64,000 nt of DNA from JAJFJD01 sp965228695. Lineage in GTDB: Bacteria; Pseudomonadota; Alphaproteobacteria; UBA8366. The stretch spans positions 3,720,001-3,784,000 of the forward strand of contig CBDDIB010000002.1 of the NCBI GenBank assembly GCA_965228695.1. The letters are read 5' to 3'. Made by a program: the position numbers and the translations under genes. The notes under the pieces were generated by a model. The model made no database searches and had not been told where the DNA came from. It saw nothing but the letters and a program-made list of their open reading frames with translations. The stretch's first letter is position 1. Every line of letters begins with the position of its first letter. Positions 28,180 through 37,286 of this stretch are shown in pieces.

Positions 28180-28255
28180 TGGTGGGCGATGACGGGATCG
28201 AACCGCCGACCCCCTCGGTGTAAACGAGGTGCTCTCCCAGCTGAGCTAATCGCCC
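28180..28255 (-). tRNA. tRNA-Val (TAC)
   Basis: 76 nt on the minus strand with encoded CCA. The acceptor stem pairs GGGCGAT with ATCGCCC. The anticodon arm CCTCG-TTTACAC-CGAGG gives anticodon TAC. The T-arm loop TTCGATC is normal. It lies downstream of hupB, as in many Alphaproteobacteria. Confidence 0.97.
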
Positions 28256-28374
28256 GTGCCATGGCCGGTACGGCCTTGGAGTCGCGGGTGACGTACTGCT
28301 TTTCGCGACGGATGGCAAGCCATCGCCGCACGCAAGCGCCTATCGACCGGACGTCCGACCCGATAACCGGAACC

Positions 28375-28419
28375 AGAAAAACCAAAGCCGGCCGCGCGAC
28401 ACGTCGGCGGCCGGCTTTG
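28375..28419 (-). terminator. Intrinsic terminator of hupB
   Basis: A perfect 12-bp inverted repeat (28383-28394 and 28408-28419, arm CGGCCGGCTTTG on the plus strand) with a 13-nt loop. On the minus strand it is followed by GGTTTTTC, a five-T run. It starts about 20 bp after the hupB stop codon. Confidence 0.85.
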
Positions 28420-28438
28420 AACATTTCTTCGAAACGTC

Positions 28439-28711
28439 TTAGTTAACTGCGTCCTTAAGTCCTTTACCAGCCTTGAATTTGGGCTGTTTGGACGCCGGAA
28501 TCTGAATTTGTTCACCCGTACGCGGGTTGCGCCCGATAGACGCCTTGCGATTTGTGATGCTGAACGTGCCGAAGCCAACCAAACGAACATCACCGCCCGT
28601 TTTTAAGGCGCCGGTGATCGAATCGAATACTGAATCAACGGCACGCGCCGCATCTGCCTTGGACAGGCCAGCATCGTTAGCTACTGCTGCAACAAGATCG
28701 TTCTTGTTCAA
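28439..28711 (-). CDS. hupB: HU-family DNA-binding protein
   Basis: 90 residues, normal HU length. The family motif GFGTFSITNRKASIGRNPRT with the DNA-intercalating RNPRTGEQIQIPASKQPKFK beta-arm is present. The start codon reads TTG, preceded by GAGGGGGG; the protein begins NKNDLVAAVA after it, as HU proteins do, so the TTG is credible. It is downstream of lon, the standard alphaproteobacterial order, and has its own terminator. Confidence 0.96.
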   Translation of the reverse strand: MNKNDLVAAVANDAGLSKADAARAVDSVFDSITGALKTGGDVRLVGFGTFSITNRKASIGRNPRTGEQIQIPASKQPKFKAGKGLKDAVN

Positions 28712-28905
28712 GGTAAAGCCCCCCTCTTAAGGCCAGGGAAAGTGTTGATAGGATATGTAAACTTCCAGGCGAAAGTTCGGCGAGTGTAAATGCGTTAAGA
28801 GCTAGCAGTCAACGACACACCCGCAGAAATCCGAGCTTTTTTGCCAACCTGATGCATATCGGCACGCTACCGGCGATATTGGCAACACAGGCGAAGTAGA
28901 ACTAC

Positions 28906-31320
28906 TCAGTGAGTGGTAACACCACTGAGATCGCCCTCCGTTTGCGTAGCCTGAACCGGCTCTGCCGACTCCGACTCGGGGCCCCATTCGATCGGTTTTA
29001 CCCGCTCTTCAAGCGCGTTTTCGATCACCTCATCGACAGTACTGACCGGGATGATCTCGAGGTTACGCTTCACGTTGTCGGGGATTTCCGCGAGATCCTT
29101 GACGTTTTCTTGCGGAATCAAGACCGTCTTGAGGCCGCCGCGCAACGCGGCGAGCAATTTCTCTTTCAAGCCGCCGATCGGCAGGACCCGGCCGCGCAAC
29201 GTGATCTCGCCGGTCATGGCGACATCCTTGCGGATCGGAATGCCGGTCAGAACCGACACGATCGTCGTGACCATCGCCGTGCCAGCCGACGGGCCGTCCT
29301 TCGGGGTCGCCCCTTCCGGCACATGCACGTGAATGTCGATCTTCTCGAACTGCGTCGGCTTGATGCCGAAGGACGGGGCCCGGCTCTTGACGTAGCTTTC
29401 CGCGGCTTGCACCGATTCCTGCATAACGTCGCCGAGCTTACCGGTCCGGATGATCTTTCCCTTGCCCGGCAGCATCACCGATTCGATCGTCAGCAACTCG
29501 CCGCCGACCTCGGTCCAAGCCAACCCGGTCACGACACCGACCAAATTCTCTTCCTCTACCTCGCCGAAGCGGAATTTGCGGACACCGGCGAACTTCGCCA
29601 GATTCTTACGGGTAAGGCGAACCTTCTTCACATCCTCTTTCATGAGGATTTCCTTGATCGCCTTCCGCGCGAGGTTCGCAATCTCGCGTTCCAGGTTACG
29701 AACGCCGGCTTCGCGGGTGTAATAGCGGATCAGGTCGCGCAGCGCCTCGTCGGAGATCGACCACTCTTCGTCCTTGAGGCCGGTTTCCTTGAGCTGCTTC
29801 GCGATGAGATGGCGCTTCGCGATCTGGACTTTCTCATCCTCGGTATAACCGGGGATGCGGATAATCTCCATGCGGTCCATCAAGGGCTGCGGCATACGCA
29901 GCGTGTTTGCGGTCGTCACGAACATGACGTCGCTGAGATCGTAATCGACCTCGAGATAATGGTCGTTGAACGTGCTGTTCTGTTCCGGGTCGAGCACCTC
30001 CAACAGCGCGGACGACGGATCGCCGCGCCAGTCGGCGCCGAGCTTGTCGATTTCGTCGAGCAAAAACAGCGGATTGGAAGATTTCGCTTTCTTCATCCCC
30101 TGAATGACCTTGCCGGGCATCGACCCGATATAGGTCCGGCGATGGCCGCGCACCTCGGCTTCGTCCCGAACGCCGCCGAGCGACATACGAACGAATTTAC
30201 GACCGGTCGCACGCGCCATGGATTTACCCAGCGACGTCTTGCCGACACCCGGCGGTCCCACGAGGCAGAGGATCGGTCCCTTCACCTTGCGCATCCGGTG
30301 CTGCACGGCGAGATACTCGATCAGCCGTTCCTTGACCTTGTCGAGGCCGTAATGGTCGGCGTCGAGAACCTCCAACGCCGCGTTCAGGTCGCGCTTGATC
30401 TTCGTCCGCTTCTTCCACGGAATACTCAGGATCCAGTCGAGATAATTGCGGACGACCGTGGCCTCCGCCGACATCGGGCTCATGGACCGCAGCTTCTTGA
30501 TCTCGGCCTGCGCCTTTTCGCGCGCTTCCTTGGAAAGCTTGGTCTTCTTGATCTTCTCTTCGATCTCGGCGAGCTCGTCCTTGCCGTCCTCGCCCTCGCC
30601 CAATTCCTTCTGGATCGCCTTGAGCTGTTCGTTGAGATAGTACTCGCGCTGGGTCTTCTCCATCTGGCGCTTGACGCGATTGCGGATGCGTTTCTCGACC
30701 TGCATCACGCCGATCTCGCCTTCCATGAAGGAATAGACGCGTTCCAGACGCTCGCCGATTTTATCGACTTCCAGCAATGCCTGTTTGTCGGCGATCTTGA
30801 GCGTCAGGTGCTGCGCGACCGTATCGGCGAGCTTGCCCGGATCGTCAATCTGATTGACCGAGATCAGAACCTCGGGCGGCACCTTCTTGTTCAACTTGAT
30901 GTATTGCTCGAACTCGCCCACGACCGCGCGGCTGAGCGCTTCCAGCTCCTGCGGGCTTTCGACGTCGTCGTCGATCAGTTCCGCGTTGGCTTGGAAGAAA
31001 TCGGCGTTGTCGACGAAGCTATCGATGCGGGCACGCTGATTGCCCTCGACCAAGACCTTGACCGTACCGTCCGGCAGTTTCAGAAGCTGCAAAACAGTGG
31101 CAACGGTTCCCATCATGTAGATATCGCCGGGGGTCGGATCGTCTTGTGCCGCATTTTTTTGCGTTACGAGCAGAATCTGCTTGTCGTCCGCCATGACATC
31201 CTCGAGCGCACGCACGGACTTCTCGCGGCCGACGAAAAGCGGCACGATCATGTGCGGGAACACCACGATGTCACGCAGCGGCAAAACCGGAAAAATCTGA
31301 CCTCGGGTCAAGTCCAACAT
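28906..31320 (-). CDS. lon: ATP-dependent Lon protease
   Basis: 804 residues. Domains in order: N-terminal substrate-binding LonN (about 1-200), a coiled-coil with KRQMEKTQREYYLNEQ, AAA+ domain with Walker A GPPGVGKTSLGKS and Walker B FLLDEIDKLG, and the C-terminal protease with the Ser-Lys dyad in PKDGPSAGTAMVT and GLKEKLLAALRGGLK. It degrades misfolded and regulatory proteins in the cytoplasm. A heat-shock-type promoter lies just upstream. The last 30 residues are an acidic tail. Confidence 0.97.
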   Translation of the reverse strand: MLDLTRGQIFPVLPLRDIVVFPHMIVPLFVGREKSVRALEDVMADDKQILLVTQKNAAQDDPTPGDIYMMGTVATVLQLLKLPDGTVKVLVEGNQRARIDSFVDNADFFQANAELIDDDVESPQELEALSRAVVGEFEQYIKLNKKVPPEVLISVNQIDDPGKLADTVAQHLTLKIADKQALLEVDKIGERLERVYSFMEGEIGVMQVEKRIRNRVKRQMEKTQREYYLNEQLKAIQKELGEGEDGKDELAEIEEKIKKTKLSKEAREKAQAEIKKLRSMSPMSAEATVVRNYLDWILSIPWKKRTKIKRDLNAALEVLDADHYGLDKVKERLIEYLAVQHRMRKVKGPILCLVGPPGVGKTSLGKSMARATGRKFVRMSLGGVRDEAEVRGHRRTYIGSMPGKVIQGMKKAKSSNPLFLLDEIDKLGADWRGDPSSALLEVLDPEQNSTFNDHYLEVDYDLSDVMFVTTANTLRMPQPLMDRMEIIRIPGYTEDEKVQIAKRHLIAKQLKETGLKDEEWSISDEALRDLIRYYTREAGVRNLEREIANLARKAIKEILMKEDVKKVRLTRKNLAKFAGVRKFRFGEVEEENLVGVVTGLAWTEVGGELLTIESVMLPGKGKIIRTGKLGDVMQESVQAAESYVKSRAPSFGIKPTQFEKIDIHVHVPEGATPKDGPSAGTAMVTTIVSVLTGIPIRKDVAMTGEITLRGRVLPIGGLKEKLLAALRGGLKTVLIPQENVKDLAEIPDNVKRNLEIIPVSTVDEVIENALEERVKPIEWGPESESAEPVQATQTEGDLSGVTTH

Positions 31321-31374
31321 ACAACCTCATCCAGACATGAACCGCCTAAGCGGCGGAAAATCGCGTTAGACAAT

Positions 31375-31403
31375 AGATGGCGATGTTATTTGGGACAATC
31401 AAG
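31375..31403 (-). promoter_or_regulatory. Candidate sigma-32 (RpoH) heat-shock promoter of lon
   Basis: Minus strand: -35 element CTTGATT (31397-31403), 14-bp spacer, -10 element CGCCATCT (31375-31382). The E. coli sigma-32 consensus is CTTGAAA and CCCCATNT; the -10 here differs at one position. It lies about 55 bp before the lon start codon. lon is a classic RpoH target. Confidence 0.6.
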
Positions 31404-31417
31404 CCCGTTGTCGCGGA

Positions 31418-32683
31418 CTAGGCGCTCTGGCCCGTGTCCTCTCGCCGATCGGCATAGATATGAAGGGGTTTCGAGTTGCCGTCGACGACCTCGCGGTTGA
31501 TGACGATCTCTTCGACACCCTCCAGTCCGGGCAGCTCATACATCGAATCCAACAGAATCGATTCCATGATCGAGCGCAATCCGCGGGCGCCGGTCTTTCG
31601 GGCAATCGCCTTCTGAGCGATCGCGCGCAGCGCATCTTCGAGAAACTCGATCTGCACGCCTTCCATTTCGAACAGGCGCTGGTATTGCTTCACCAGTGCA
31701 TTGCGCGGGCGCGACAGAATCTCGACCAGGGCATCTTCATCCAGGTCGGACAAGGTCGCCAGAACCGGAAGCCGGCCGACAAATTCAGGGATCAAGCCGA
31801 ACTTCAACAGATCCTCGGGCTCCACGCCTTGCAGCAGTTCGCCAATTTGACGATCTTCCGGTCCGCGCACGTCGGCGCCGAAACCGATCGACGATCCCTT
31901 GCCACGCTGAGAGATGATCTTCTCGAGGCCGGCAAACGCGCCGCCGCAGATGAACAGGATATTGGTCGTATCGACCTGCAGGAATTCCTGTTGCGGATGC
32001 TTGCGTCCCCCTTGCGGCGGAACGCTGGCAACGGTGCCTTCCATGATCTTCAGCAATGCCTGCTGCACGCCTTCGCCCGATACGTCGCGGGTGATCGACG
32101 GGTTGTCCGATTTGCGGCTGATCTTGTCGACTTCGTCGATATAGACGATGCCGCGCTGGGCCCGCTCGACATTGTAGTCCGCGGATTGCAGCAGCTTCAG
32201 AATGATGTTCTCGACGTCTTCGCCGACATACCCGGCCTCGGTCAACGTCGTGGCGTCCGCCATCGTGAACGGCACGTCCAGGATGCGGGCGAGCGTCTGC
32301 GCCAACAGGGTCTTGCCGCAGCCGGTGGGGCCGATCAGCAGGATGTTGGACTTCGCCAACTCGACATCGTTGTTCTTGTTGCCGTGCGCCAAGCGCTTGT
32401 AGTGGTTGTGGACGGCGACCGACAGAACGCGCTTCGCATGATTCTGGCCAATGACATAGTCATCGAGGACCTTGCGGATTTCCCGCGGGGTCGGAACACC
32501 GTCGCGCGATTTCGAAATCGTCGCCTTGTGGTCTTCCTTGATGATGTCCATGCACAACTCGACGCATTCATCGCAGATGAACACGGTCGGGCCGGCAATA
32601 AGCTTGCGCACCTCGTGCTGGCTCTTTCCACAGAAGGAGCAGTACAGGGTGTTCTTGGTATCGCCGGAGCCAGTCTTACTCAT
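31418..32683 (-). CDS. clpX: ATP-dependent Clp protease ATP-binding subunit ClpX
   Basis: 421 residues. N-terminal zinc finger in YCSFCGKSQHEVRKL and FICDECVELC; Walker A GPTGCGKTLLAQ; pore-loop aromatic motif in AGYVGED; Walker B IVYIDEVDKI; RKSDNPSITRDVSGEG; and the ClpP-binding loop in IGFGAD. It unfolds substrates and feeds ClpP. Order clpP-clpX-lon is standard. Confidence 0.97.
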   Translation of the reverse strand: MSKTGSGDTKNTLYCSFCGKSQHEVRKLIAGPTVFICDECVELCMDIIKEDHKATISKSRDGVPTPREIRKVLDDYVIGQNHAKRVLSVAVHNHYKRLAHGNKNNDVELAKSNILLIGPTGCGKTLLAQTLARILDVPFTMADATTLTEAGYVGEDVENIILKLLQSADYNVERAQRGIVYIDEVDKISRKSDNPSITRDVSGEGVQQALLKIMEGTVASVPPQGGRKHPQQEFLQVDTTNILFICGGAFAGLEKIISQRGKGSSIGFGADVRGPEDRQIGELLQGVEPEDLLKFGLIPEFVGRLPVLATLSDLDEDALVEILSRPRNALVKQYQRLFEMEGVQIEFLEDALRAIAQKAIARKTGARGLRSIMESILLDSMYELPGLEGVEEIVINREVVDGNSKPLHIYADRREDTGQSA

Positions 32684-32899
32684 GTGTTAGTCTTTCGTTG
32701 CGGAGGCTTGCGCCTCAACATGTTAGCCAATCGCGCCAAATACCTACAGTCGAAAAGCCTGACAGATAGACATTGAAAAACAATTAAACGTTAATAAACC
32801 ATACTGAAGGGGTGCTTGACATATCACACATCGTCACAAGCGTGGTGTGACGGAAACGAGGCACCCAAACAGCTGATTTGTTTACTTTATTTCAATGCC

Positions 32900-33571
32900 T
32901 TAATCGTCGCCCTTCTTGCCGTCGTCGTCTTTCGTTCCGTCTGAACCGCCATCGCCGGTATCCGGCCGGTTGGTAACCACTTGGTCGATCAGGCCGAATT
33001 TTTTGGCCTCGTCCGGCGCCAGGAAATTGTCCCGTTCCAGCGCCTCTTCGACCGCCTTCAGCTCCTGTCCCGTATGCGAGACGTAAATCTCGTTCAGGCG
33101 CGCCCTCAGAGTGAGGATTTCCCGGGCATGGATCTCCACATCCGTCGCCTGGCCTTGAAAGCCGCCGGACGGCTGATGCAGCATGATCCGGCTGTTGGGC
33201 AGCGAGTAGCGCTTTCCGGCGGCCCCACAGCAGAGCAGCAATGACCCCATCGACGCCGCCTGGCCGACGCAAACGGTCGAGACGTCAGACCGGATATATT
33301 GCATCGTATCGTAAATCGACAACCCCGAGGTCACGATTCCCCCCGGCGAGTTGATGTAGAAGGCGATATCCTTGTTCGGATTCTCCGATTCCAAATACAA
33401 CAACTGCGCATTGATCAAACTGGCGACACCGTCGTTGACCGGACCGGTCAGGAAGATAATCCGCTCTTTCAGCAAGCGCGAGTAAATGTCATAGGCGCGC
33501 TCGCCGCGATTGGTCTGTTCGACGACCATCGGAACCAGCGCATTCATGTATGTATCAATCGGATCGTTCAT
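32900..33571 (-). CDS. clpP: ATP-dependent Clp protease proteolytic subunit ClpP
   Basis: 223 residues. The catalytic serine is in GQAASMGSLLL, the histidine in IMLHQPSGGFQGQ, and the aspartate follows in the ARDNFL-type region (EEALERDNFLAPDEA). The last 20 residues (32903-32962) are a Gly/Asp/Lys-rich acidic tail beyond the usual end of the fold. It forms the barrel used by ClpX. About 215 bp separate it from clpX, so clpX may also have its own promoter. Confidence 0.96.
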   Translation of the reverse strand: MNDPIDTYMNALVPMVVEQTNRGERAYDIYSRLLKERIIFLTGPVNDGVASLINAQLLYLESENPNKDIAFYINSPGGIVTSGLSIYDTMQYIRSDVSTVCVGQAASMGSLLLCCGAAGKRYSLPNSRIMLHQPSGGFQGQATDVEIHAREILTLRARLNEIYVSHTGQELKAVEEALERDNFLAPDEAKKFGLIDQVVTNRPDTGDGGSDGTKDDDGKKGDD

Positions 33572-33621
33572 TAATGCCTATCCTAGCCTGTTGCCTGCCG
33601 CCCGACGGGACCTCTGTCGGA

Positions 33622-35127
33622 CTACTCTTTTGGTTTCGTCTTAGGCTTGGCCTTCGACTTCGGTGCTGCCTTCGCCTTCGGCGCCGATTTGGGCTTCGCG
33701 TCCGCTTTCGCCTTCCCGCCGCTCTTTGCCTTGGCCTTACTGGCCGGCTTTTTCTTCGCGGCCGGCTTTTTGGCCCGCGCCTTGGGTTTCGCCTCCGCCG
33801 CAGCGTCTTCGCCGGGATCCTTCATGAGATCGTCGATGCTGACGCTCTTGTCGGTGATCTTCGCAAGTTCGAGGATGAAATCGACGACCTTATCCTCAAA
33901 GATGGGCGCGCGCAGGCTCGCCATCAAGTTCTCGTTTTTCTGATAGGTTTCGATGATTTGCCGTTCTTGTCCGGGGAAGTTCTGCGCCTGGCGGATCAGC
34001 GCCCGGTTCATCTCTTCCTGTGATACCTCGATGTTGTTGCGCTGACCGACCGCGGCCAGCAACAGACCGAGCCGAACGCGGCGCTCCGCGATCGTCCGAA
34101 ATTCATCGCGAATCTCATCGTCGCTCTTGTCCTTGTCCTCCGGATCCAGTTCGTCGTTCTTCCGGGCGGATTCAAATTGGTTCCAGATCGATTCAAGTTC
34201 CGCATCAACCATGCCTACGGGTGCATCGAATTCGTGTGATTCGTCGAGTTTGTCAAGCAGTTGGCGCTTCAGGCGCTCGCGCGACACGTTGCCGTAATCG
34301 GCCTGCAGCCGCTCTTTGACTTGCGTCCGCAGCGCATCGATGCCGTCAAGGCCCATCGATTTCGCGAACTCGTCGTCGATCGTGCTCTTGACCTTTTCGC
34401 GGATTTCCTTGACGTCGACCTCGAACACGCCGTCCTTACCCGCCAGTTCGGCATTGCCGTAACCTTCCGGAAAGGTGACTTCGACCTTCACGTGGTCGCC
34501 CGCGTTGGCGCCGACGAGTTGCGTTTCGAATCCGGGAATGAAGCGGGCGCTGCCAAGCTCCAGGTGGTAATCCTCGCCCTTCCCGCCGTCGAACGCGATG
34601 CCGTCGACGAAACCTTCGAAATCGATGACAACCGTGTCGCCCTCCTTGCTCTTGCGGGCCTTGGCGATAGGCTCGGTTTTGCCGAAGTCCTCGGCCATGC
34701 GCTCCAATGCCTCGTCCACCTGCGAGTCCGCAACCTCCGCGGTCAGGTTCTCGAGTTCGATGGTTCGGAAATCCACTGGGTCTATGACCGGCAGAATATC
34801 GACGGCAATGGTAAATTCGAGATCCTTGCCGTCCTCGAAATTCGTCACCTCGATCTTCGGCTGCATCGCGGGCTGCAGTTCACGATCGGCCAACGCCTTG
34901 GATGTCGTCTCCGCGACGGCAGCCTGCAGCACTTCGCCCTTGACCGCGTCGCCGTACCGCTGACGTATCAGTTTCACCGGAACCTTGCCGGGCCGGAAGC
35001 CAGGAATATTCACCTGCCCCACGAGTTCCGCCAGGCGGGCCGCCACCCGATCCTCGATATCCGCTGCCGGGACAGAGATTGCGAATTCGCGGCTCAAGCC
35101 CTCGTTCTTTGTTTCGGTTACCTGCAT
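33622..35127 (-). CDS. tig: Trigger factor with an H1-like basic C-terminal tail
   Basis: 501 residues from the ATG at 35127. Ribosome-binding signature FRPGKVPVKLIRQRYG near residue 45, FKBP-type peptidyl-prolyl isomerase domain with EGDTVVIDFEGFVDG, and the helical chaperone arms. It binds nascent chains at the ribosome exit. After about residue 438 comes a 63-residue tail with 22 lysines plus alanine and proline, which E. coli trigger factor (432 residues) lacks. An in-frame upstream extension through the tRNA-Leu gene is not coding. It heads the tig-clpP-clpX-lon block. Confidence 0.96.
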   Translation of the reverse strand: MQVTETKNEGLSREFAISVPAADIEDRVAARLAELVGQVNIPGFRPGKVPVKLIRQRYGDAVKGEVLQAAVAETTSKALADRELQPAMQPKIEVTNFEDGKDLEFTIAVDILPVIDPVDFRTIELENLTAEVADSQVDEALERMAEDFGKTEPIAKARKSKEGDTVVIDFEGFVDGIAFDGGKGEDYHLELGSARFIPGFETQLVGANAGDHVKVEVTFPEGYGNAELAGKDGVFEVDVKEIREKVKSTIDDEFAKSMGLDGIDALRTQVKERLQADYGNVSRERLKRQLLDKLDESHEFDAPVGMVDAELESIWNQFESARKNDELDPEDKDKSDDEIRDEFRTIAERRVRLGLLLAAVGQRNNIEVSQEEMNRALIRQAQNFPGQERQIIETYQKNENLMASLRAPIFEDKVVDFILELAKITDKSVSIDDLMKDPGEDAAAEAKPKARAKKPAAKKKPASKAKAKSGGKAKADAKPKSAPKAKAAPKSKAKPKTKPKE

Positions 35128-35219
35128 AACGTCGACCCACTTTCTCGGGTTTTGAAATAGATATTCGTCCCGCGTTCCATCAATTCGACACGGTCCATGA
35201 CCGACCCGGCCAATCCCGC

Positions 35220-35304
35220 TGGTGCGGGCGGAGGGACTCGAACCCCCACGGATTGCTCCACGGGTACCTAAAACCCGCGCGTCTACCAGTTCCGCCACGC
35301 CCGC
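35220..35304 (-). tRNA. tRNA-Leu (TAG)
   Basis: 85 nt on the minus strand with encoded CCA. The acceptor stem pairs GCGGGCG with CGCCCGC. The anticodon arm CGGGT-TTTAGGT-ACCCG gives anticodon TAG. A long variable arm (TGGAGCAATCCGT region) marks it as a class II tRNA. It lies 90 bp upstream of tig on the same strand. Confidence 0.97.
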
Positions 35305-35436
35305 AAGCCGTGGCCCGGCCCCGAAGGGCGCTCCTGTATAAGTAGCGGAATCCCTATGGTCAAGCAGGCCAAGCGGACGAGCGGCAATCTTATCGTGGCC
35401 TATGACACCATTGCCAGAAGCGCCGTCACGCACACC

Positions 35437-35661
35437 CTAGTTGGGAACACGTTCCTGATAGGTTTTGGTAAAGGCCGAAAGCGCGAGGATCCGGGGGCCA
35501 TCCCGGAGTGTCGCAATCTTGTTCGGCCGCTCCAAATTGATCTCGTAGCGCACATGCGGAATGCTCAGTCCGTCCAGCACGACCGACAGCACATGGGCCG
35601 TTTCTACCGATTTATCCGGCTTGATCCGGCGAAACTTCATGCCGCGCCGGATGTATTCCAT
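35437..35661 (-). CDS. Small conserved-looking hypothetical protein
   Basis: 74 residues from the ATG at 35661; the frame stays open to a GTG at 35760 and an internal ATG at 35640 is also possible. The core reads MKFRRIKPDKSVETAHVLSV followed by IPHVRYEINLERPN, compact and with amphipathic beta-strand character. I recall similar short proteins in Rhodospirillales but assign no function. No clear ribosome-binding site settles the start. Confidence 0.5.
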   Translation of the reverse strand: MEYIRRGMKFRRIKPDKSVETAHVLSVVLDGLSIPHVRYEINLERPNKIATLRDGPRILALSAFTKTYQERVPN

Positions 35662-35827
35662 ATACCGGCCACGCCGAAAGAACGTGCTGGCACGTTCGCT
35701 ACCTCGAAACCCCACGAATTCCGCTTGGGTCCGACCATTCAAATTGATTTCAGGCCCCACACCTCATTCCCCGTGTTCAGAAGCCGATACGATGCCGACC
35801 TCAGTTCTTAACGACGGCTTGCCGTTC

Positions 35828-37279
35828 CTAACTTTTTAGCAAACGCGTCACGCTTGAGGAAGCGGTAACCCGGCCCTCGCCGGTGTAGGCCTCGTGATTT
35901 TCCTCGATGCGATCGGACACGTAGAGATAATTGACCATCATGCCGGCAGAACGCGCCATGCCGTTGGCCGAGGTGTCGCCAAGCCAATTAAGCCGTTCGA
36001 CCCGCGCGCCATTCGTCAAATGGAAATGCGCCACGGGATCCAAGGCGCGCGTGCCGCGGCGCTTCTCGTTGACGAGATATTGGGCGCAGAGACGCATCAG
36101 GGGGCCGCGCAGCGCATCGCTCATACGATCGTCCTGATGCCAGTGTTCGGCGTCGAGCGCCCGCACCAACGCGTCGTTGGGCTCTTCAAAACCGGTCACC
36201 TGGCAGATCGCGTCAGCCTCCGCGGAGGTCAGCGGCGTGCGTCCCGCCTCGATCTCGCGGCTCAGCCAGCGGCGGAATCCCGGGATCGGCGACAACGTCG
36301 CAAAAGTCTTCAGACCGGGATACTCGGCAGCGAGCAGATCGACGACGCGCTTGATCAGGAATCCGCCGAAACTGATCCCGCCAAGCCCGCGCTGCGCGTT
36401 CGAAATCGAGTAAAAAATCGCCGTGTCCGCATTGTGGGCCGGATCCACCAGCGGCGCCTTTTCGTCGAGCAATTCGTGGATATTGTCAGCCATACCGCCG
36501 ACCAACGCCACCTCGACGAAGATCAACGGCTCGTCCGGCATCCGCGGGTGGAAGAAGGCAAAGCAGCGGCGGTCGGAATCCAGCCGGTTCTTCAGATCTT
36601 CCCAGCCCCGGATTTCATGAACCGCTTCGTAGGCGATCAGCTTTTCGAGCAGAGCCGCCGGCGCGTCCCAGGTCATCCGCCGCAAATCAAGAAAGCCGAT
36701 ATCGAACCAGGACTCGAGCAGCCGGCGGAGGTCTTCGTCGAGCGACGCCAGCGTTGCGTCCTTGCGCGCATGTTCCATCAGGTCGGCGCGCAGATCGACC
36801 AGGAATTTCACGCCCTGCGGCAACGCATTGAATTGCGTCAACAACCGCGTCCGCGGCGCTTCGAGCGCGGCCCGCAGCGCCGATTCCGCCTTTGGCCGGT
36901 CGTCCGGCGCGGCGTTTTGCAGCGCCGCCACCGCGTCATCGATCTTGGTGCGGTCGGCGTCGAAGGCGCCGGCCAGCAGCCGCAGGAACCGCTCCCGTCC
37001 AAGCTCGTCCAGGCTGAGATAGGTCCGGCCGAGGCCCGCCGCCCGGGCCCGGGCGGACACCTCGCCGCCGCGGCCTTCGAGGCATGCCTGCATTTGGTCG
37101 CGCAGGCGGCGAATATCGCCGTCGGCGGACAGGCCCGCATCGACCGTACCGGTGACCGTATCGGAAACGTCCCGCCACAGGTTCACCAGCCGGACCAATG
37201 TCCGGTCCAGGAACGACCCCTGCGACCGGAAGGCAATCGGAGCCGGTGCCGTGGCCTCTTTTTTGCGCTCTGCTTGCAT
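35828..37279 (-). CDS. Malonyl-CoA decarboxylase
   Basis: 483 residues. An N-terminal helical domain (to about residue 190) is followed by a GNAT-fold catalytic domain with NAQRGLGGISFGGFLIKRVV, which supplies the catalytic serine, and TLSPIPGFRRWL. Near the C-terminus DPVAHFHLTNGARVERLNWLGD carries the catalytic histidine. It converts malonyl-CoA to acetyl-CoA and CO2. No malonate ligase or transporter gene is next to it; it precedes no obvious partner. Confidence 0.93.
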   Translation of the reverse strand: MQAERKKEATAPAPIAFRSQGSFLDRTLVRLVNLWRDVSDTVTGTVDAGLSADGDIRRLRDQMQACLEGRGGEVSARARAAGLGRTYLSLDELGRERFLRLLAGAFDADRTKIDDAVAALQNAAPDDRPKAESALRAALEAPRTRLLTQFNALPQGVKFLVDLRADLMEHARKDATLASLDEDLRRLLESWFDIGFLDLRRMTWDAPAALLEKLIAYEAVHEIRGWEDLKNRLDSDRRCFAFFHPRMPDEPLIFVEVALVGGMADNIHELLDEKAPLVDPAHNADTAIFYSISNAQRGLGGISFGGFLIKRVVDLLAAEYPGLKTFATLSPIPGFRRWLSREIEAGRTPLTSAEADAICQVTGFEEPNDALVRALDAEHWHQDDRMSDALRGPLMRLCAQYLVNEKRRGTRALDPVAHFHLTNGARVERLNWLGDTSANGMARSAGMMVNYLYVSDRIEENHEAYTGEGRVTASSSVTRLLKS

Positions 37280-37286
37280 GTCCTCG

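Noticed and set aside
28795..28905. Imperfect hairpin downstream of lon (TTGCCAA ... TTGGCAA with inner ATATCG/CGATAT)
   Set aside because: It has an 8-nt bulge and is followed on the minus strand by an A-run, not a T-run, so it is not an intrinsic terminator.
28909..31500. Very long open frame on the plus strand opposite lon (and a similar one opposite nuoL at 10182-12548)
   Set aside because: Such mirror frames arise from the codon bias of the GC-rich gene on the other strand; the translations are Arg/His/Leu-rich and without any family motif.
32824..32850. TCACAC ... GTGTGA dyad upstream of clpX
   Set aside because: Only 6-bp arms with a 15-bp spacer; too weak to call an operator, and no heat-shock promoter pattern was found beside it.
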